Positions 23,464-32,618 of a stretch of 64,000 nucleotides of DNA are shown in pieces (the first letter of the stretch is position 1; the number at the start of each line of letters is the position of its first letter). The position numbers and the translations under genes were made by a program. Source of the stretch: SIG603 sp044432645 (GTDB lineage Bacteria > Bacillota > Clostridia > Oscillospirales > Acutalibacteraceae); NCBI GenBank assembly GCA_044432645.1, contig JAWXUM010000008.1:1-64000 (forward strand), read 5' to 3'. The notes beneath the pieces were generated by a model. The model did not search any database and was not told the DNA's origin. It saw only the letters and a program-made list of their open reading frames with translations.

Positions 23464-24105
23464 ATGTCCGCAAGAATATTAACAAGCAATTTTGATAAAA
23501 ATTTTCCAATTGATTTCGTAAATCGAATAAATGAAATAGTTATTAAACGAAATAATTTTGCTTTTGTAGCATCTGATTTTTATAATCATCACGAAAAGAC
23601 AGATAAATATTTCAATTTCTATTTAAATATGTTCATTTCAAATAAAATTAATTTTAATAATGCATATGTTGTCGATGGAAGAATGACAAAACAAGAAGCA
23701 CAACAAGCCATTAGTAAAGCTGATGTAGTTTGGCTTGCTGGAGGAAATACACCTCTACAATATAAATGTTTGGAAGAATATGATTTGATTTACCCAATTC
23801 AAAGCAATAATGGTGTAATTATTGGAATGAGTGCAGGTGCTATAAATATGGGGAAAGTTGCAATTTGTTCTGTTACAGCCGAAGGTGGGGAAAAGCAAAT
23901 TTATAAAGGGCTTGGAGTGGTAAGTATATCTGTTGAACCACATTACAATAAAAGAGGTATTTCAGATGAATTATCGAAAATTTCTCATGAATATTGTATA
24001 TATGGTTTATGTGATGAAGGAGCTATTATATTTGTTGATGACAATATTGAAATTATAGGTAATGTGTTTTTGATAAATAAAGGAGAAGCTAAACAAATAT
24101 CCTAA
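23464..24105 (+). CDS. Peptidase S51 family protein (dipeptidase E-like)
   Basis: The 213-aa product has the S51 nucleophile elbow IGMSAGAINMG (Ser123) and the family motif WLAGGNTPLQ; His in the VEPHYNKRG stretch fits the catalytic site. Family members cleave N-terminal aspartyl or other acidic peptides, or cyanophycin. GGAGG precedes the ATG at 23464. It sits right after the integrase cassette boundary with its own promoter, and is followed by a terminator. Confidence 0.85.
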   Translation: MSARILTSNFDKNFPIDFVNRINEIVIKRNNFAFVASDFYNHHEKTDKYFNFYLNMFISNKINFNNAYVVDGRMTKQEAQQAISKADVVWLAGGNTPLQYKCLEEYDLIYPIQSNNGVIIGMSAGAINMGKVAICSVTAEGGEKQIYKGLGVVSISVEPHYNKRGISDELSKISHEYCIYGLCDEGAIIFVDDNIEIIGNVFLINKGEAKQIS

Positions 24106-24148
24106 AGACCTATTATGCACATTCTACGAATAATTTTAATAAACAAAT

Positions 24149-24186
24149 GGAGAAGTGACAAAAAAAGTCATTGCTCCGATTTTTTA
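24149..24186 (+). terminator. Terminator after the peptidase E gene
   Basis: ggagaagtgac with gtcattgctcc (one mismatch) around an A-rich loop, then gattttttaat. Confidence 0.7.
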
Positions 24187-24282
24187 ATTATATATGGGTC
24201 AAATGAAAATGTCTGCTTTTTTGGGTACGGTTTATTTCCCGTATGGGTCAAGTTATGGGTCAGGGGTTGATTTATTTGAAAA
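24187..24282. other. tgggtca repeats beside the second mobile element
   Basis: tgggtca occurs at 24195, 24244 and 24256; the last two are 12 bp apart, the same spacing as in both cassette leaders (10851/10863 and 35627/35639). Possible integrase arm sites. No gene is present between 24,106 and 24,551. Confidence 0.45.
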
Positions 24283-24551
24283 AGGGTAAAAAAATAAAGG
24301 CTATTTAGTTAAATAAAAAGGTGGAAGCTTTTTATTATCGAGGAGCGTTGTCAGTGAAGAACCGACAAGTTTCTGCCTAAATAGACTTTATTTTTTATAC
24401 AATTTAAACAAATTGTATAAGCTTTATGAACTTTGAGATAAAAATAAAGCTTACATTATGCAAGCTTTACTTTTAAAAAGTTTGGTTGCGGAGATAGGGA
24501 TTGATGTTGTATGCTCTTAGGGTTGGAACTTGACCCCCTACCACTTTTTAA

Positions 24552-26216
24552 TTAGACAGCTATTTTTAATTGTTTGTGTTTTTCTTTAGCGATTTGGATT
24601 ATATTCTTTTGTGGTTGACCGACAAGTCCTATATCTCTATAGTAAATCCACACGTCTTGAACTGTGTTTCTTTTGGATTTTTCTGGTCTTTCTTCGACTA
24701 TGATTTTATCTACGAAAGTTCTTAGTATTTCGCTTGTCAGCTCATTGATATTGGTGTATTTTTTAGCTTTTTCAATGAACTTTTCGGTGTCTTGCATTGC
24801 GCCTTCAAGTTTTTCAATTTGCTCTTTTAAGTCTGGAAGTGAAGTTTTAATCTCTTTTTGTTCTTGGTTATAGCAAGTCGATAGCATTTGGAATTGTTCG
24901 TCTGAAATCTTGCCTAGCACATTATCTTCATATGTCTTTTTGAACAATACTAGCAGTTCGTTATCTCGCTTTTCTAATTTAGAAACTTGTTTGTGTAGCT
25001 TGCTAAGTTCCTTTTTAGTTTCAGCATTGCTTTTATCGATTATGAACTTAACAAACTTTTCTTCGTCTTGCCTTGCAAAATGTGTGACTCTTTTGATTTC
25101 ATCAAGCAACATTGTTTTCAAATGTTGCTCGCTAATTCTGTGAGGTGTGCATTCTTTACTGCCATATTTTCTGTTTGTAGGACACACGAAATAGCATTTG
25201 CCAGTCTTGTTTTCCCGTGTAAATGATAGTGGTTTTTCGCAGTTGTTACAGAACACCATACCAGAAAACATATTTGGAATTGACTCGCCTTTTGCGGGTC
25301 TTTTTCTGTTTTTTCTAACATTTTGGCAGATTTCCCAAGTATCTTTGCTGACTAATGGCTCGTGTGTGTTCTCAAATTTAACCCATTCATCTTCTGGTTT
25401 TACAATATGCTTTTTGTTTTTGTAGGACAAAGTTGAATACTTCAAACTTACCGTATTTCCAATGTACACTTCGTTATCCAAAATTTGAGCAACTGTTTTT
25501 GATGACCAATGATAGGGGTGTTCGATGTCGATATTGGTGAGTTTTACATCGGTTATACTATAATAGTAGTTGCTTGGAGTGAGAATTTGCATTTCTTCAA
25601 GCTTATTTGCTATTATCTTAGGACCACAACCATCCATACATAATTTGAAAATTAGCTTAACATTGTCGTCAGTGTCTGGGTTTGGAACTATCATTTTGAT
25701 GTCATGATTATTCATATAACCATAAGGAGCTCTGCCAGAAACCCTTTCGCCACGTTCAGCTTTTGCCTTTATTACAGCTTTGATTTTCTTGCTACAATCT
25801 TTTGCATACCATTCGTTGATGATGTTTTTGAATGGTGTGAACTCATTGTCACCTTTGGTACTGTCAACTCCGTCATTAATTGCGATAAATCTTACTCCAT
25901 AACTTGGGAAGTCAATTTCAGTTAGCTTGCCAACTTGTAAATACTCACGACCTAGCCTTGACATATCTTTTACGATCAGCGTTGAAACTTGGTTGGTTTC
26001 AATCAAGTTCATAATTTCCATCCATGCTGGTCTTATAAAGTTTGTTCCTGAATATCCATCATCACTTTTGATTACGATATTTTCAAAACCATGCTCTTCT
26101 GCATATTTTTGAAGTAACATTTTCTGATTTTGTATGCTGTTTGACTCACCGAAACTTTCATCTTCTTGACTTAATCTTGCGTATAAAATTGTATATTTTT
26201 GTGTTGTACCTTTCAT
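24552..26216 (-). CDS. Large serine recombinase, copy 2
   Basis: The 554-aa product differs from copy 1 at scattered positions only (for example the zinc ribbon reads CNNCEKPL here and CNDCKKPL there). The catalytic Ser in YARLSQED, the MSRLGREYL helix, the zinc ribbon and the coiled coil are all intact. Having two near-equal recombinases in one region means either could excise either element, and they could also serve as sites for homologous exchange. Confidence 0.92.
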   Translation of the reverse strand: MKGTTQKYTILYARLSQEDESFGESNSIQNQKMLLQKYAEEHGFENIVIKSDDGYSGTNFIRPAWMEIMNLIETNQVSTLIVKDMSRLGREYLQVGKLTEIDFPSYGVRFIAINDGVDSTKGDNEFTPFKNIINEWYAKDCSKKIKAVIKAKAERGERVSGRAPYGYMNNHDIKMIVPNPDTDDNVKLIFKLCMDGCGPKIIANKLEEMQILTPSNYYYSITDVKLTNIDIEHPYHWSSKTVAQILDNEVYIGNTVSLKYSTLSYKNKKHIVKPEDEWVKFENTHEPLVSKDTWEICQNVRKNRKRPAKGESIPNMFSGMVFCNNCEKPLSFTRENKTGKCYFVCPTNRKYGSKECTPHRISEQHLKTMLLDEIKRVTHFARQDEEKFVKFIIDKSNAETKKELSKLHKQVSKLEKRDNELLVLFKKTYEDNVLGKISDEQFQMLSTCYNQEQKEIKTSLPDLKEQIEKLEGAMQDTEKFIEKAKKYTNINELTSEILRTFVDKIIVEERPEKSKRNTVQDVWIYYRDIGLVGQPQKNIIQIAKEKHKQLKIAV

Positions 26217-26302
26217 TTTTACCTCTTTCTTTTGGTGTGGGAGGTTTCAGGTACTGAATACTGTAATTCAATTATACTCTAAAACCTCGCACAAGTCTAT
26301 TA

Positions 26303-26554
26303 CTATTTACTAAAGTCACTGTCAATTATTTGAATAATTTTCTCATCAATAGCGATTAAATTTTCAGTAGGGAAAACCGAGTGAATTCGGTATCCTTTCC
26401 CATCAATATCCATATATCTGTGCGAATAACATTTGTCTTTATATTTTTGAAGTTTGCTGTCGGTGAATTTATCATCAACAATTTCCGTTGTTTCATAAGC
26501 TCCAAAAACCTTGTTTTCTAAATAATATTTTGCTTCGTTTTGTATCTCTCTCAT
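26303..26554 (-). CDS. Uncharacterized 83-aa protein of the mobilizable element, copy 2
   Basis: Same length as copy 1, with about nine substitutions spread along the chain. Its ATG again overlaps the mobA stop. Conservation of reading frame and of the YSHRYMDIDGKGYRIHS core supports a real protein. No domain recognised. Confidence 0.7.
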   Translation of the reverse strand: MREIQNEAKYYLENKVFGAYETTEIVDDKFTDSKLQKYKDKCYSHRYMDIDGKGYRIHSVFPTENLIAIDEKIIQIIDSDFSK

Positions 26555-27885
26555 TAAAATCCTCCCATTTTCATATCGTTTATTGGTGTGTAATCTATTT
26601 CGTTTTCTTGTTCTTGTTTTATAGTTTCAATGTAATTTTCTACATCTTCATCGTTTATGTCGTTTTCATTTTTCAATTTTAACCACTCAATTAATAGGTA
26701 AACACCTGCTATTGTCAAGGCTGTTATTTCGACCATTCCTAAAATTTCAGCCATTTCATCATCTTCATTTTCAGCTTGTTCAAGTCTTGTAATTGACCAC
26801 ATCAAGTTTTTGGTTAAAGTCCTAGTTGGTGTTTGATTAGTAAAAAAGTTATTAGACCTGTCAACATTATGAAGTTTAGCAGAATTATTCCTATCGCTAT
26901 TTTCAAGTTGGAACAGTTCTTCTCGTTCAGCTTCCCATCCTGTTGTTGATTCTTCTGTAATATTTCTATCATCTGTTTGAGTTCCTTGAGCTCCTGATAG
27001 TATTGATGTCGGTTCTCTAGTTGTTCCACCTTGTAATTTATCGAGTGTATTTTCTCTTGTGATTTGTTCAGCATATCCACTATCAACTGCTGATTGTCGA
27101 ATATATAATCTATATTCTGCTCCGTCCATTTGCAACTGCTCGGCTTGTTTAAATCTTTCAATTTGTTCAATTCTTTGTTGTCTAAGTTCAAATTCTCTCT
27201 CCATTCTAATTTTCAAATATCGTTCTTGGTGTAGTTTATTATCTCGGCATTTCATTCCGTTTGGACAAGTATAGGTTATGCTTTTTCTGTTTTCTTCCCA
27301 TTTGACTTGATAGCCATTGGACTGCATTAATTTTTTGAAATGCTCTTTAGATTTTGAAAACCTCATGCAATCATCTATTGTGTTTATCAGTTTAAATTTC
27401 CAACTTTCGCCTTTTAAAGCTGAACGATATTCTTTGCTAGACATTTGATTTTCTCTTTTATTTTTTGAGTAAATCGTGAGAGGTATATCGCCAAATTTCA
27501 AACAAATCTCATCGTTTATTTTTCTGTTATTAACTAAATCGTCATGATTTTGATGTAGTTTTTTACCTGTTTCAAAGTTTACTGAGTTGATAATTATATG
27601 GTTGTGTAGATTTTCAGTGTTTTGATGGGTTGAAATAATTGCTTCAAAATTAGGGAATTGTTTTGCTACAAACTCTAATCCGATTTGATTTATTTGTTGT
27701 GGTGTAAGGTTTGTATCTGACGGAAACGACTGAACAAATTGATAAAACATTCGTCCGTTGTTTTTTCTAAACTGGTTTTTGGTTGTTATCATTTCATCAA
27801 ATGCTGATGGCACTAAACAGTTAAATCCAGTGTTTAGACCTTTGGTTTTCTCCATGTCAAGAGCATAGGTTATACTCTTAAGCAT
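26554..27885 (-). CDS. mobA: MOBP-type relaxase/mobilization nuclease, copy 2
   Basis: The 443-aa product keeps the nicking Tyr (GRMFYQF) and the His triad (THQNTENLHNHIIINS) of copy 1. As in copy 1, the frame is open upstream of ATG 27885 to the GGAGGTGAT over the mobC stop. The upstream codons differ from copy 1 by one visible change, AAC to AAT, which is silent for Asn; this supports translation from a non-standard start near 27933. Divergence from copy 1 is greatest in the middle, where the nested gene lies. Confidence 0.88.
   Translation of the reverse strand: MLKSITYALDMEKTKGLNTGFNCLVPSAFDEMITTKNQFRKNNGRMFYQFVQSFPSDTNLTPQQINQIGLEFVAKQFPNFEAIISTHQNTENLHNHIIINSVNFETGKKLHQNHDDLVNNRKINDEICLKFGDIPLTIYSKNKRENQMSSKEYRSALKGESWKFKLINTIDDCMRFSKSKEHFKKLMQSNGYQVKWEENRKSITYTCPNGMKCRDNKLHQERYLKIRMEREFELRQQRIEQIERFKQAEQLQMDGAEYRLYIRQSAVDSGYAEQITRENTLDKLQGGTTREPTSILSGAQGTQTDDRNITEESTTGWEAEREELFQLENSDRNNSAKLHNVDRSNNFFTNQTPTRTLTKNLMWSITRLEQAENEDDEMAEILGMVEITALTIAGVYLLIEWLKLKNENDINDEDVENYIETIKQEQENEIDYTPINDMKMGGF
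26814..27191 (-). CDS. Overlapping gene nested inside mobA, copy 2
   Basis: 125 aa, same length and frame as copy 1, TTG start at 27191 with GGAG upstream. The membrane segment (IGIILLNFIMLTGLITFLLI) and coiled coil are kept. Many differences between copies fall where they are conservative here and non-conservative in MobA (for example MobA ADAANPTTETRT against TDDRNITEESTT). Confidence 0.6.
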   Translation of the reverse strand: MNLDNKELNKLKDLNKPSSCKWTEQNIDYIFDNQQLIVDMLNKSQEKIHSINYKVEQLENRHQYYQELKELKQMIEILQKNQQQDGKLNEKNCSNLKIAIGIILLNFIMLTGLITFLLIKHQLGL

Positions 27886-27929
27886 TGCCGTTTTAGTTTG
27901 CGTTTTATTTTTGATAGCGTATAAAATTC

Positions 27930-28235
27930 CTATATAATCACCTCCGATATATTGTTGATTTTTGAATGAACTAAGCTTAATTCGAGGATCATGTTTTCTA
28001 AATTGATTGAACTAATTTTACCCATATTGGCTAAAGTTGTAAGCTGATTTAGGTTTCGTCCAATAGCTTTTAGTTCGGTTGTTAGCTGTGACAATCCGTC
28101 TATCACAACTATTGGTTTATCAAGTGCTTGTCTTGTGAGATATTCTGTTGTTGTCAAATGAGCTTTTTTAGCTTTCGACTTGATTTTATTAAGGTCGTTT
28201 TCGTTAATTCTAAATGCAAAGTTTTTGTTTTTCAT
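27930..28235 (-). CDS. mobC: MobC-like mobilization accessory protein, copy 2
   Basis: Same 101-aa sequence as copy 1, with ribbon-helix-helix-like start and MobC core. Upstream DNA including oriT is also almost unchanged, in contrast to mobA, which indicates recent gene conversion or strong constraint of the MobC/oriT pair. Confidence 0.85.
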   Translation of the reverse strand: MKNKNFAFRINENDLNKIKSKAKKAHLTTTEYLTRQALDKPIVVIDGLSQLTTELKAIGRNLNQLTTLANMGKISSINLENMILELSLVHSKINNISEVII

Positions 28236-28260
28236 AAGTTCCTTTCTGTGTAAATATATG

Positions 28261-28350
28261 GTTTGCGTTCTTAAGGGGTTCGGGTTCTCCCGACAAGCTG
28301 TGTTCGCCGTATAGGCGAATGCTATGCTTGCCTCTCTTGTAAGAGAGTTT
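28261..28350. other. Putative origin of transfer (oriT), copy 2
   Basis: Inverted repeats ttcgcc/ggcgaa (28303-28308, 28314-28319) and ctctctt/aagagag (28332-28338, 28341-28347) as in copy 1. The DNA after about 28,350 is absent from copy 1 and leads to the DUF6076 gene; a 67-codon frame across it (28,324-28,527) looks like a by-product of oriT-flanking DNA. Confidence 0.55.
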
Positions 28351-28618
28351 TCGCTAGTTTTGTTCGGTACATCTAAAGCAGTTCCTAACCGAGAGTTTCA
28401 CTCCGTTGTATTCTCGCTCGCTCTTGCTGGAGGTCATGGCAACATATCACCTTTAGCCGACTCATTCAATTTTCAATCTGATATAGATAATGTAAAACAT
28501 ATACTATATTTTCTATTATTATTTTAACAAATTTACTTGACTTCGTAAATAGAAAATGAGATAATAAACACGCATACTCTATTAGCCAAAATACATTATC
28601 TATTGGGAGGTAAATATA

Positions 28619-29590
28619 GTGGCACAGTTTTTTAAAGATTTATTTCATTCAAATAACGGATTTTTTGAGTTTGATGTTCTTTTTGGAAATTCTGATATTA
28701 AAATAAAAGAAAACAGTTATAGTTACGGACAACTTGTGGTAGAACTTTTGAATTTTGATTTTACAGAATTCAAACAAATTATGAGTGAAAATTCTACTTT
28801 TGAGCAAAAAAAGAAGGTAGCTTTAACGCTACCTGTGTACAGAGATTTTTATTATGAAGATGTTTCTTCTTTTGTTGAAAAGTTTAAGGATGAAGAATTT
28901 ATAGAAATGTTTTCAGGCAATAAAATTATCGAAGATGATTTTGATAAAATATTAGAAAGTATTACTTTTATTGAAAAATATCGCTGGTTTTTAGATGAGG
29001 TGAATTACAGAAAAGAAAAGAATTTTATTCATCAAATTAATATGAATGGTTTTGCTGCTTTTGTATCGGATAAAACTTTACGATCTACAAACGAGTGGGA
29101 AGCCACTATGTCAAAAATTCAATATACATTAGTGGAAGATGAAAATGGAAACTCACAAATTTTTGAACAGATTACGTTTAATAATTTGATTGACTTTTTC
29201 TACACGGATTTTTACAAAGGGATTATGAGAGAGTCTGTTCCTAAAAAATGCAGACTATGTGGCAAGTATTTCTTGCAAGAAAAAGGCTTTACATATGAAT
29301 ACTGTAATAATATTTATGAGGATAACAAGACTTGCCGAGATGTTGGTTCGACTAAAAGTTTTAAAGAAAAAACAGCTAATAACGAAATTTGGAAAATTCA
29401 TCAAAGGGCATACAAAAAATATTATGCAAGAATAGCTAAAAAGAATATGACACAAAAAGATTTTCTTGATTGGGCATCTAAAGCAGAGGAAATTCGAGAT
29501 AATAATTTACCAATTTACGAAAAAGCAATGGTTCATGGTGAAGATTTTGATTTAGCAGAATATACTAAACAAATTAATTATATTAAATAA
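28619..29590 (+). CDS. DUF6076 family protein with zinc-finger-like cysteines
   Basis: The 323-aa product starts with GTG 28619 behind GGGAGG. The C-terminal part has CRLCGKYF, then YEYCNN and a further Cys (NKTC), a pattern of the DUF6076 group common in clostridial mobile elements. The N-terminal two thirds are acidic and helical without known motifs. It is inserted between oriT and the iteron zone of element copy 2, opposite to the mob genes, and is absent from copy 1, so it is recent cargo. Function unknown; a nucleic-acid-binding role is inferred from the cysteine ribbon. Confidence 0.72.
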   Translation: MAQFFKDLFHSNNGFFEFDVLFGNSDIKIKENSYSYGQLVVELLNFDFTEFKQIMSENSTFEQKKKVALTLPVYRDFYYEDVSSFVEKFKDEEFIEMFSGNKIIEDDFDKILESITFIEKYRWFLDEVNYRKEKNFIHQINMNGFAAFVSDKTLRSTNEWEATMSKIQYTLVEDENGNSQIFEQITFNNLIDFFYTDFYKGIMRESVPKKCRLCGKYFLQEKGFTYEYCNNIYEDNKTCRDVGSTKSFKEKTANNEIWKIHQRAYKKYYARIAKKNMTQKDFLDWASKAEEIRDNNLPIYEKAMVHGEDFDLAEYTKQINYIK

Positions 29591-30525
29591 AAAGTCAATC
29601 ACTGACACCAATGACGCCACTGACACGAGATTTTGGGAGTGACAGTCGCTGAAGTTTAACGTCATTGCTGTGTTTTTTAATTATGCATATCCAAATCATC
29701 CTTTCTAAATTTTAAAAAAGTGGGAGCAATATTCATATTACGAAACAAGTAGTTTTTTACCCTCTACTATATAGGACAGTTGTAGAGAGTTTGTAAACCA
29801 AAATTATTAAATTTTATTGCAGACACGAAAAATATGATGTTCGCTCTAAAAAATTAACGTCATTGGTGTCATGGTGTCATAGCTTGTTTTTATCAACAGA
29901 AAAATATTATACTAATTTTAAGTGTGGTAAGTGTAACTGTATGTGATAACTCCAGTGTTTATCACGTTTTTTGGAATTTGCATGTGTAACTAAAGCGTAA
30001 CCGAAGTGTAACTGGTAACACATGAGTAACAGTTTGGTAACACTTGTGTATGTGATAAAAAGTCAGCTTTCATCAGCTTTTTTAGACTTGGTAACACTTA
30101 CCACACTTGTTTTAAAGAAAAGCTGTTATATATACAAAAATCTGTCACTACTGACACTTTACAAAAAAGGTCTAGGTTTTAAGCCATTCTTAGGAGATTT
30201 ATTAGTGACACTTTTTTGTTACTTTACCGACACAAATGACAGAAATATATCGGATAAATAACAGTTTTAATTTGCGAAAAACTCAGTGTTTGCAAGGGTT
30301 TCTAGGAAAAGTGACAGAATGACAGAAAATTTAAACAAGGGTAACATTCTGTATAAAAATTTTCTCCTGACCTTTTTCTAACGCTCAAATAAAGTCACAA
30401 ACTATGGCTCACGAGCCTTGTCTGTGGTTTTAAGTTAATAGTAGCACCTAATACCTCCAACTCGAAAAAGAAAGATCCAACACAAAAATACACAATTTTA
30501 CAAATAATTTATATAAGATTTGACT
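29591..30525. other. Non-coding, origin-like region of the element, copy 2
   Basis: Repeats the copy 1 design: tgacaccaatgacg at about 29,601-29,614, its complement at about 29,860-29,873, the ctctac...gtagag hairpin near 29,761-29,786 and the iteron zone. The pattern of short frames here (for example 30,022-30,261) has no counterpart support, so I call no gene. Confidence 0.5.
29920..30108. repeat. Iteron-like GTAAC array inside a 15-bp inverted repeat, copy 2
   Basis: aagtgtggtaagtgt (29920-29934) and its complement (30094-30108) enclose a run of gtaac words at about 11-bp steps (about 29,984-30,040). Most of the words are unchanged from copy 1 while the spacers vary, as expected of protein-binding sites. 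Confidence 0.55.
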
Positions 30526-30566
30526 GCAAAAAACACCGATACATACAACATTCTATATGTATCGGT
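30526..30566 (-). terminator. Terminator of the SHOCT operon
   Basis: Minus-strand hairpin accgatacata (sense, 30566-30556) with tatgtatcggt (30545-30535), then GTTTTTTG. It lies 15 nt after the last gene. Confidence 0.8.
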
Positions 30567-30580
30567 ATTAAAAATGATTA

Positions 30581-31204
30581 TCAACTTTCTTGCATATCTT
30601 CTATTGAAAATAATTTACTTTGTTTGTAAACAATACCTGTTTTGTCTTTAATATTACTTAAATACAGGCTTTCTAAAATAAATAATGCACCTAAAGCGTA
30701 TGTAAGATTTTTTTGATTAGCGCGAATATAGTTTGGTTTTCCATCTTTGTAATGAGAAGTCCGTTCGTGTTTTACCTTATTATATGCTGTCCACCAAAAT
30801 GGTGTTTCTTTTCCTTGAATCAAACGATATCTTAACGCATTATTTTTATCATAATACTTTTCATACTTCCAATTTGACCAAGGACAAAATTGATAATCTG
30901 CATTAAAAACAACTGAAATTGTTTCAATATTCGGGAATTCTAAATGCAGATGATATCCCCATTTTTGTATAGTCTTATTTTTAATCTTTTTAAATTCTAT
31001 ATCGAATTCCTCATCTAATATTTTAGCAACGACATCTATTTCACTGCAGATTGCTTGAAGTAATTTCAGATATTCAACAGAATATGTTTCAAAGTTAGAA
31101 CAATCAAACTCTACAAACCGTTTAGTGCCTATAAACTGTTCCTCCAGCTCTAAAAAGTAATTCCAATAACTTTTTATAAAAATATTTGTATTAGTTTTCG
31201 ACAT
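30581..31204 (-). CDS. HEPN-like protein of unknown function
   Basis: A 207-aa, mostly helical protein. The C-terminal stretch WWTAYNKVKHERTSHY, then ANQKNLTYALGALFILESLY, resembles HEPN-type helices with a conserved Lys-His-x-Arg, as in abortive-infection or defence-related RNases, but I cannot name a family. Weak ribosome site (AAAGGG). It is the last gene of the operon that starts near 34,338, 12 nt after a SHOCT gene. A defence role is only an inference. Confidence 0.6.
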   Translation of the reverse strand: MSKTNTNIFIKSYWNYFLELEEQFIGTKRFVEFDCSNFETYSVEYLKLLQAICSEIDVVAKILDEEFDIEFKKIKNKTIQKWGYHLHLEFPNIETISVVFNADYQFCPWSNWKYEKYYDKNNALRYRLIQGKETPFWWTAYNKVKHERTSHYKDGKPNYIRANQKNLTYALGALFILESLYLSNIKDKTGIVYKQSKLFSIEDMQES

Positions 31205-31216
31205 AAATAGTGCCCT

Positions 31217-31891
31217 TTACAAACCTAAAATTTGCTTTTTCTTTGTATTAAATTCTTCTTGTGTTAAAACACCGGAATCTAGCAGTTCCTTGAGTCTTTT
31301 TAATTGTTCAGCATCCCCAACTGCTGCTAACGAGGCAGTAGCAGTTTTAGGTTGTACTACATTTTGCTGAGGATTGGCAAGCAAATAGGAAATGGCTTTT
31401 TTTACTTCATCACAATTTTCAATACAATGGAAGTTGCTAACATTACCAATAGAAGAAATCGATATTCCGTTAAACAAACTTGAGTTTAATGCTGTCACTT
31501 GGTTTAGAGGAATATTCACGTCTTTTCCACCAGGTAATTTTCCGAAAATGTTCGTATTTGTTACTGAAATTTCACTTCCTTCAGTTGTTTTCTTCATAAT
31601 AATACTAACAACAAACGCAATTATGGAAGCAATAAAAATGTATCCATACATTAGTCTAAAAGAGAAGAACTCTCCAGTGAAATAAGCCCAGAAATCATAA
31701 CGATACCCAATAAAATATGGCCACCATCCACCGTTGCCAAATGCTAGATAAAAGTATTTTTCAAGACTCTGATATGCATAATATGAATATAACAATGCGC
31801 CAAAAAAAGCGACAATTGATATGATAAACATAATAGATGCAACTTTGTTTTTTTTAGGTGTTCCTTTAATTACAATATTTCCATTTTCCAT
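31217..31891 (-). CDS. Membrane protein with C-terminal SHOCT domain (A)
   Basis: The 224-aa product has hydrophobic segments at about 18-40 and 80-97, then a PH-like/beta-rich stretch (TNTNIFGKLPGGKDVNIPLN, residues about 112-130) and a SHOCT domain at the end (LKRLKELLDSGVLTQEEF). GGAGGG precedes the ATG. The order membrane spans, bacterial PH-like part, SHOCT suggests a lipid- or envelope-associated scaffold. It is followed by the HEPN-like gene and preceded by another SHOCT gene. Confidence 0.75.
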   Translation of the reverse strand: MENGNIVIKGTPKKNKVASIMFIISIVAFFGALLYSYYAYQSLEKYFYLAFGNGGWWPYFIGYRYDFWAYFTGEFFSFRLMYGYIFIASIIAFVVSIIMKKTTEGSEISVTNTNIFGKLPGGKDVNIPLNQVTALNSSLFNGISISSIGNVSNFHCIENCDEVKKAISYLLANPQQNVVQPKTATASLAAVGDAEQLKRLKELLDSGVLTQEEFNTKKKQILGL

Positions 31892-31906
31892 ATTATTTTA
31901 CCCTCC

Positions 31907-32605
31907 TTATAAATCAAGAATTTGTTTTTTCTTTGCATCAAATTCTTCTTGAGTAATCGTACCACTATCAAGAAGCTCTTTGTACATTTTCAATTTGTCA
32001 GCACCACCAATAGTGTTATTAGATGCCGATGATACTGGAACTACGTTTGGATTGAATACAGCATATTCGTTTGTGGGCTCTTCTACAGAAGGAAACCCAT
32101 TTCCTCTCAGCCATAGTCCAACAAAAATGAGTGCGACTACTTCAACAACACCAATCAACATTGATTTCCATACATAAGATATATAATCAAAGTATTCATA
32201 ACTAATCCAACCAATGATATTACCAACCATCATTACCAAACTAGGGATAAACCACATTTTTTTGACTATATCATTTCCATTCAAAGCAAAAATGATGATA
32301 AGAACAAGAGCGCCTATGGCAATAAAAATAAATAGATCCCAAAGGCTAAAATTACTGATTAAATAGTAGATATTAAGCAGCGTATATGCACTAGTAACAA
32401 AAATAATCGCCTTAGCGTTTTTTATATAAAGTGTTGTTGCAAAACCAATCAAAATACTCCAAGATAAAATATTCAATACTGTAATTGATGCATACTCATA
32501 GTTGCTTACATAGAGGATATTATTGATTATGTTGTAAACAGCTGTGATTGTGTAGCATATAGCTGCTATCAAAGCATATTTTTTTTCGTTATCTGTGTTA
32601 GTCAT
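31907..32605 (-). CDS. Multispanning membrane protein with C-terminal SHOCT domain (B)
   Basis: The 232-aa product has about six hydrophobic spans in residues 10-170, a short linker and a C-terminal SHOCT domain (LKMYKELLDSGTITQEEFDA). GAGGT precedes the ATG. The SHOCT part is very close to that of its two neighbours, so the three proteins may assemble through this module. Confidence 0.75.
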   Translation of the reverse strand: MTNTDNEKKYALIAAICYTITAVYNIINNILYVSNYEYASITVLNILSWSILIGFATTLYIKNAKAIIFVTSAYTLLNIYYLISNFSLWDLFIFIAIGALVLIIIFALNGNDIVKKMWFIPSLVMMVGNIIGWISYEYFDYISYVWKSMLIGVVEVVALIFVGLWLRGNGFPSVEEPTNEYAVFNPNVVPVSSASNNTIGGADKLKMYKELLDSGTITQEEFDAKKKQILDL

Positions 32606-32618
32606 TTATGTACCTCAT

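Larger units (their letters stand above)
24283..30436 (-). mobile_element. Integrative mobilizable element, copy 2
   Basis: Direct repeat of 1,027-6,534, 23.2 kb away. It carries the same gene order (mobC, mobA with nested gene, 83-aa gene, serine recombinase), tail, oriT and iteron zone. It differs by an added DUF6076 gene and its upstream DNA (about 28,350-29,590) and by a shorter non-coding zone: the tgacacc/ggtgtca pair is about 260 bp apart here and about 830 bp apart in copy 1. Confidence 0.75.

Noticed and set aside
28324..28527. 67-codon frame downstream of oriT copy 2
   Set aside because: It begins inside the oriT inverted repeats, has no ribosome site, and looks like the chance frames often annotated beside such oriT regions.
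30022..30261. 79-codon frame over the iteron zone of copy 2
   Set aside because: The frame is built from the repeats themselves and is not kept in copy 1, where the same DNA has base changes and shifts.
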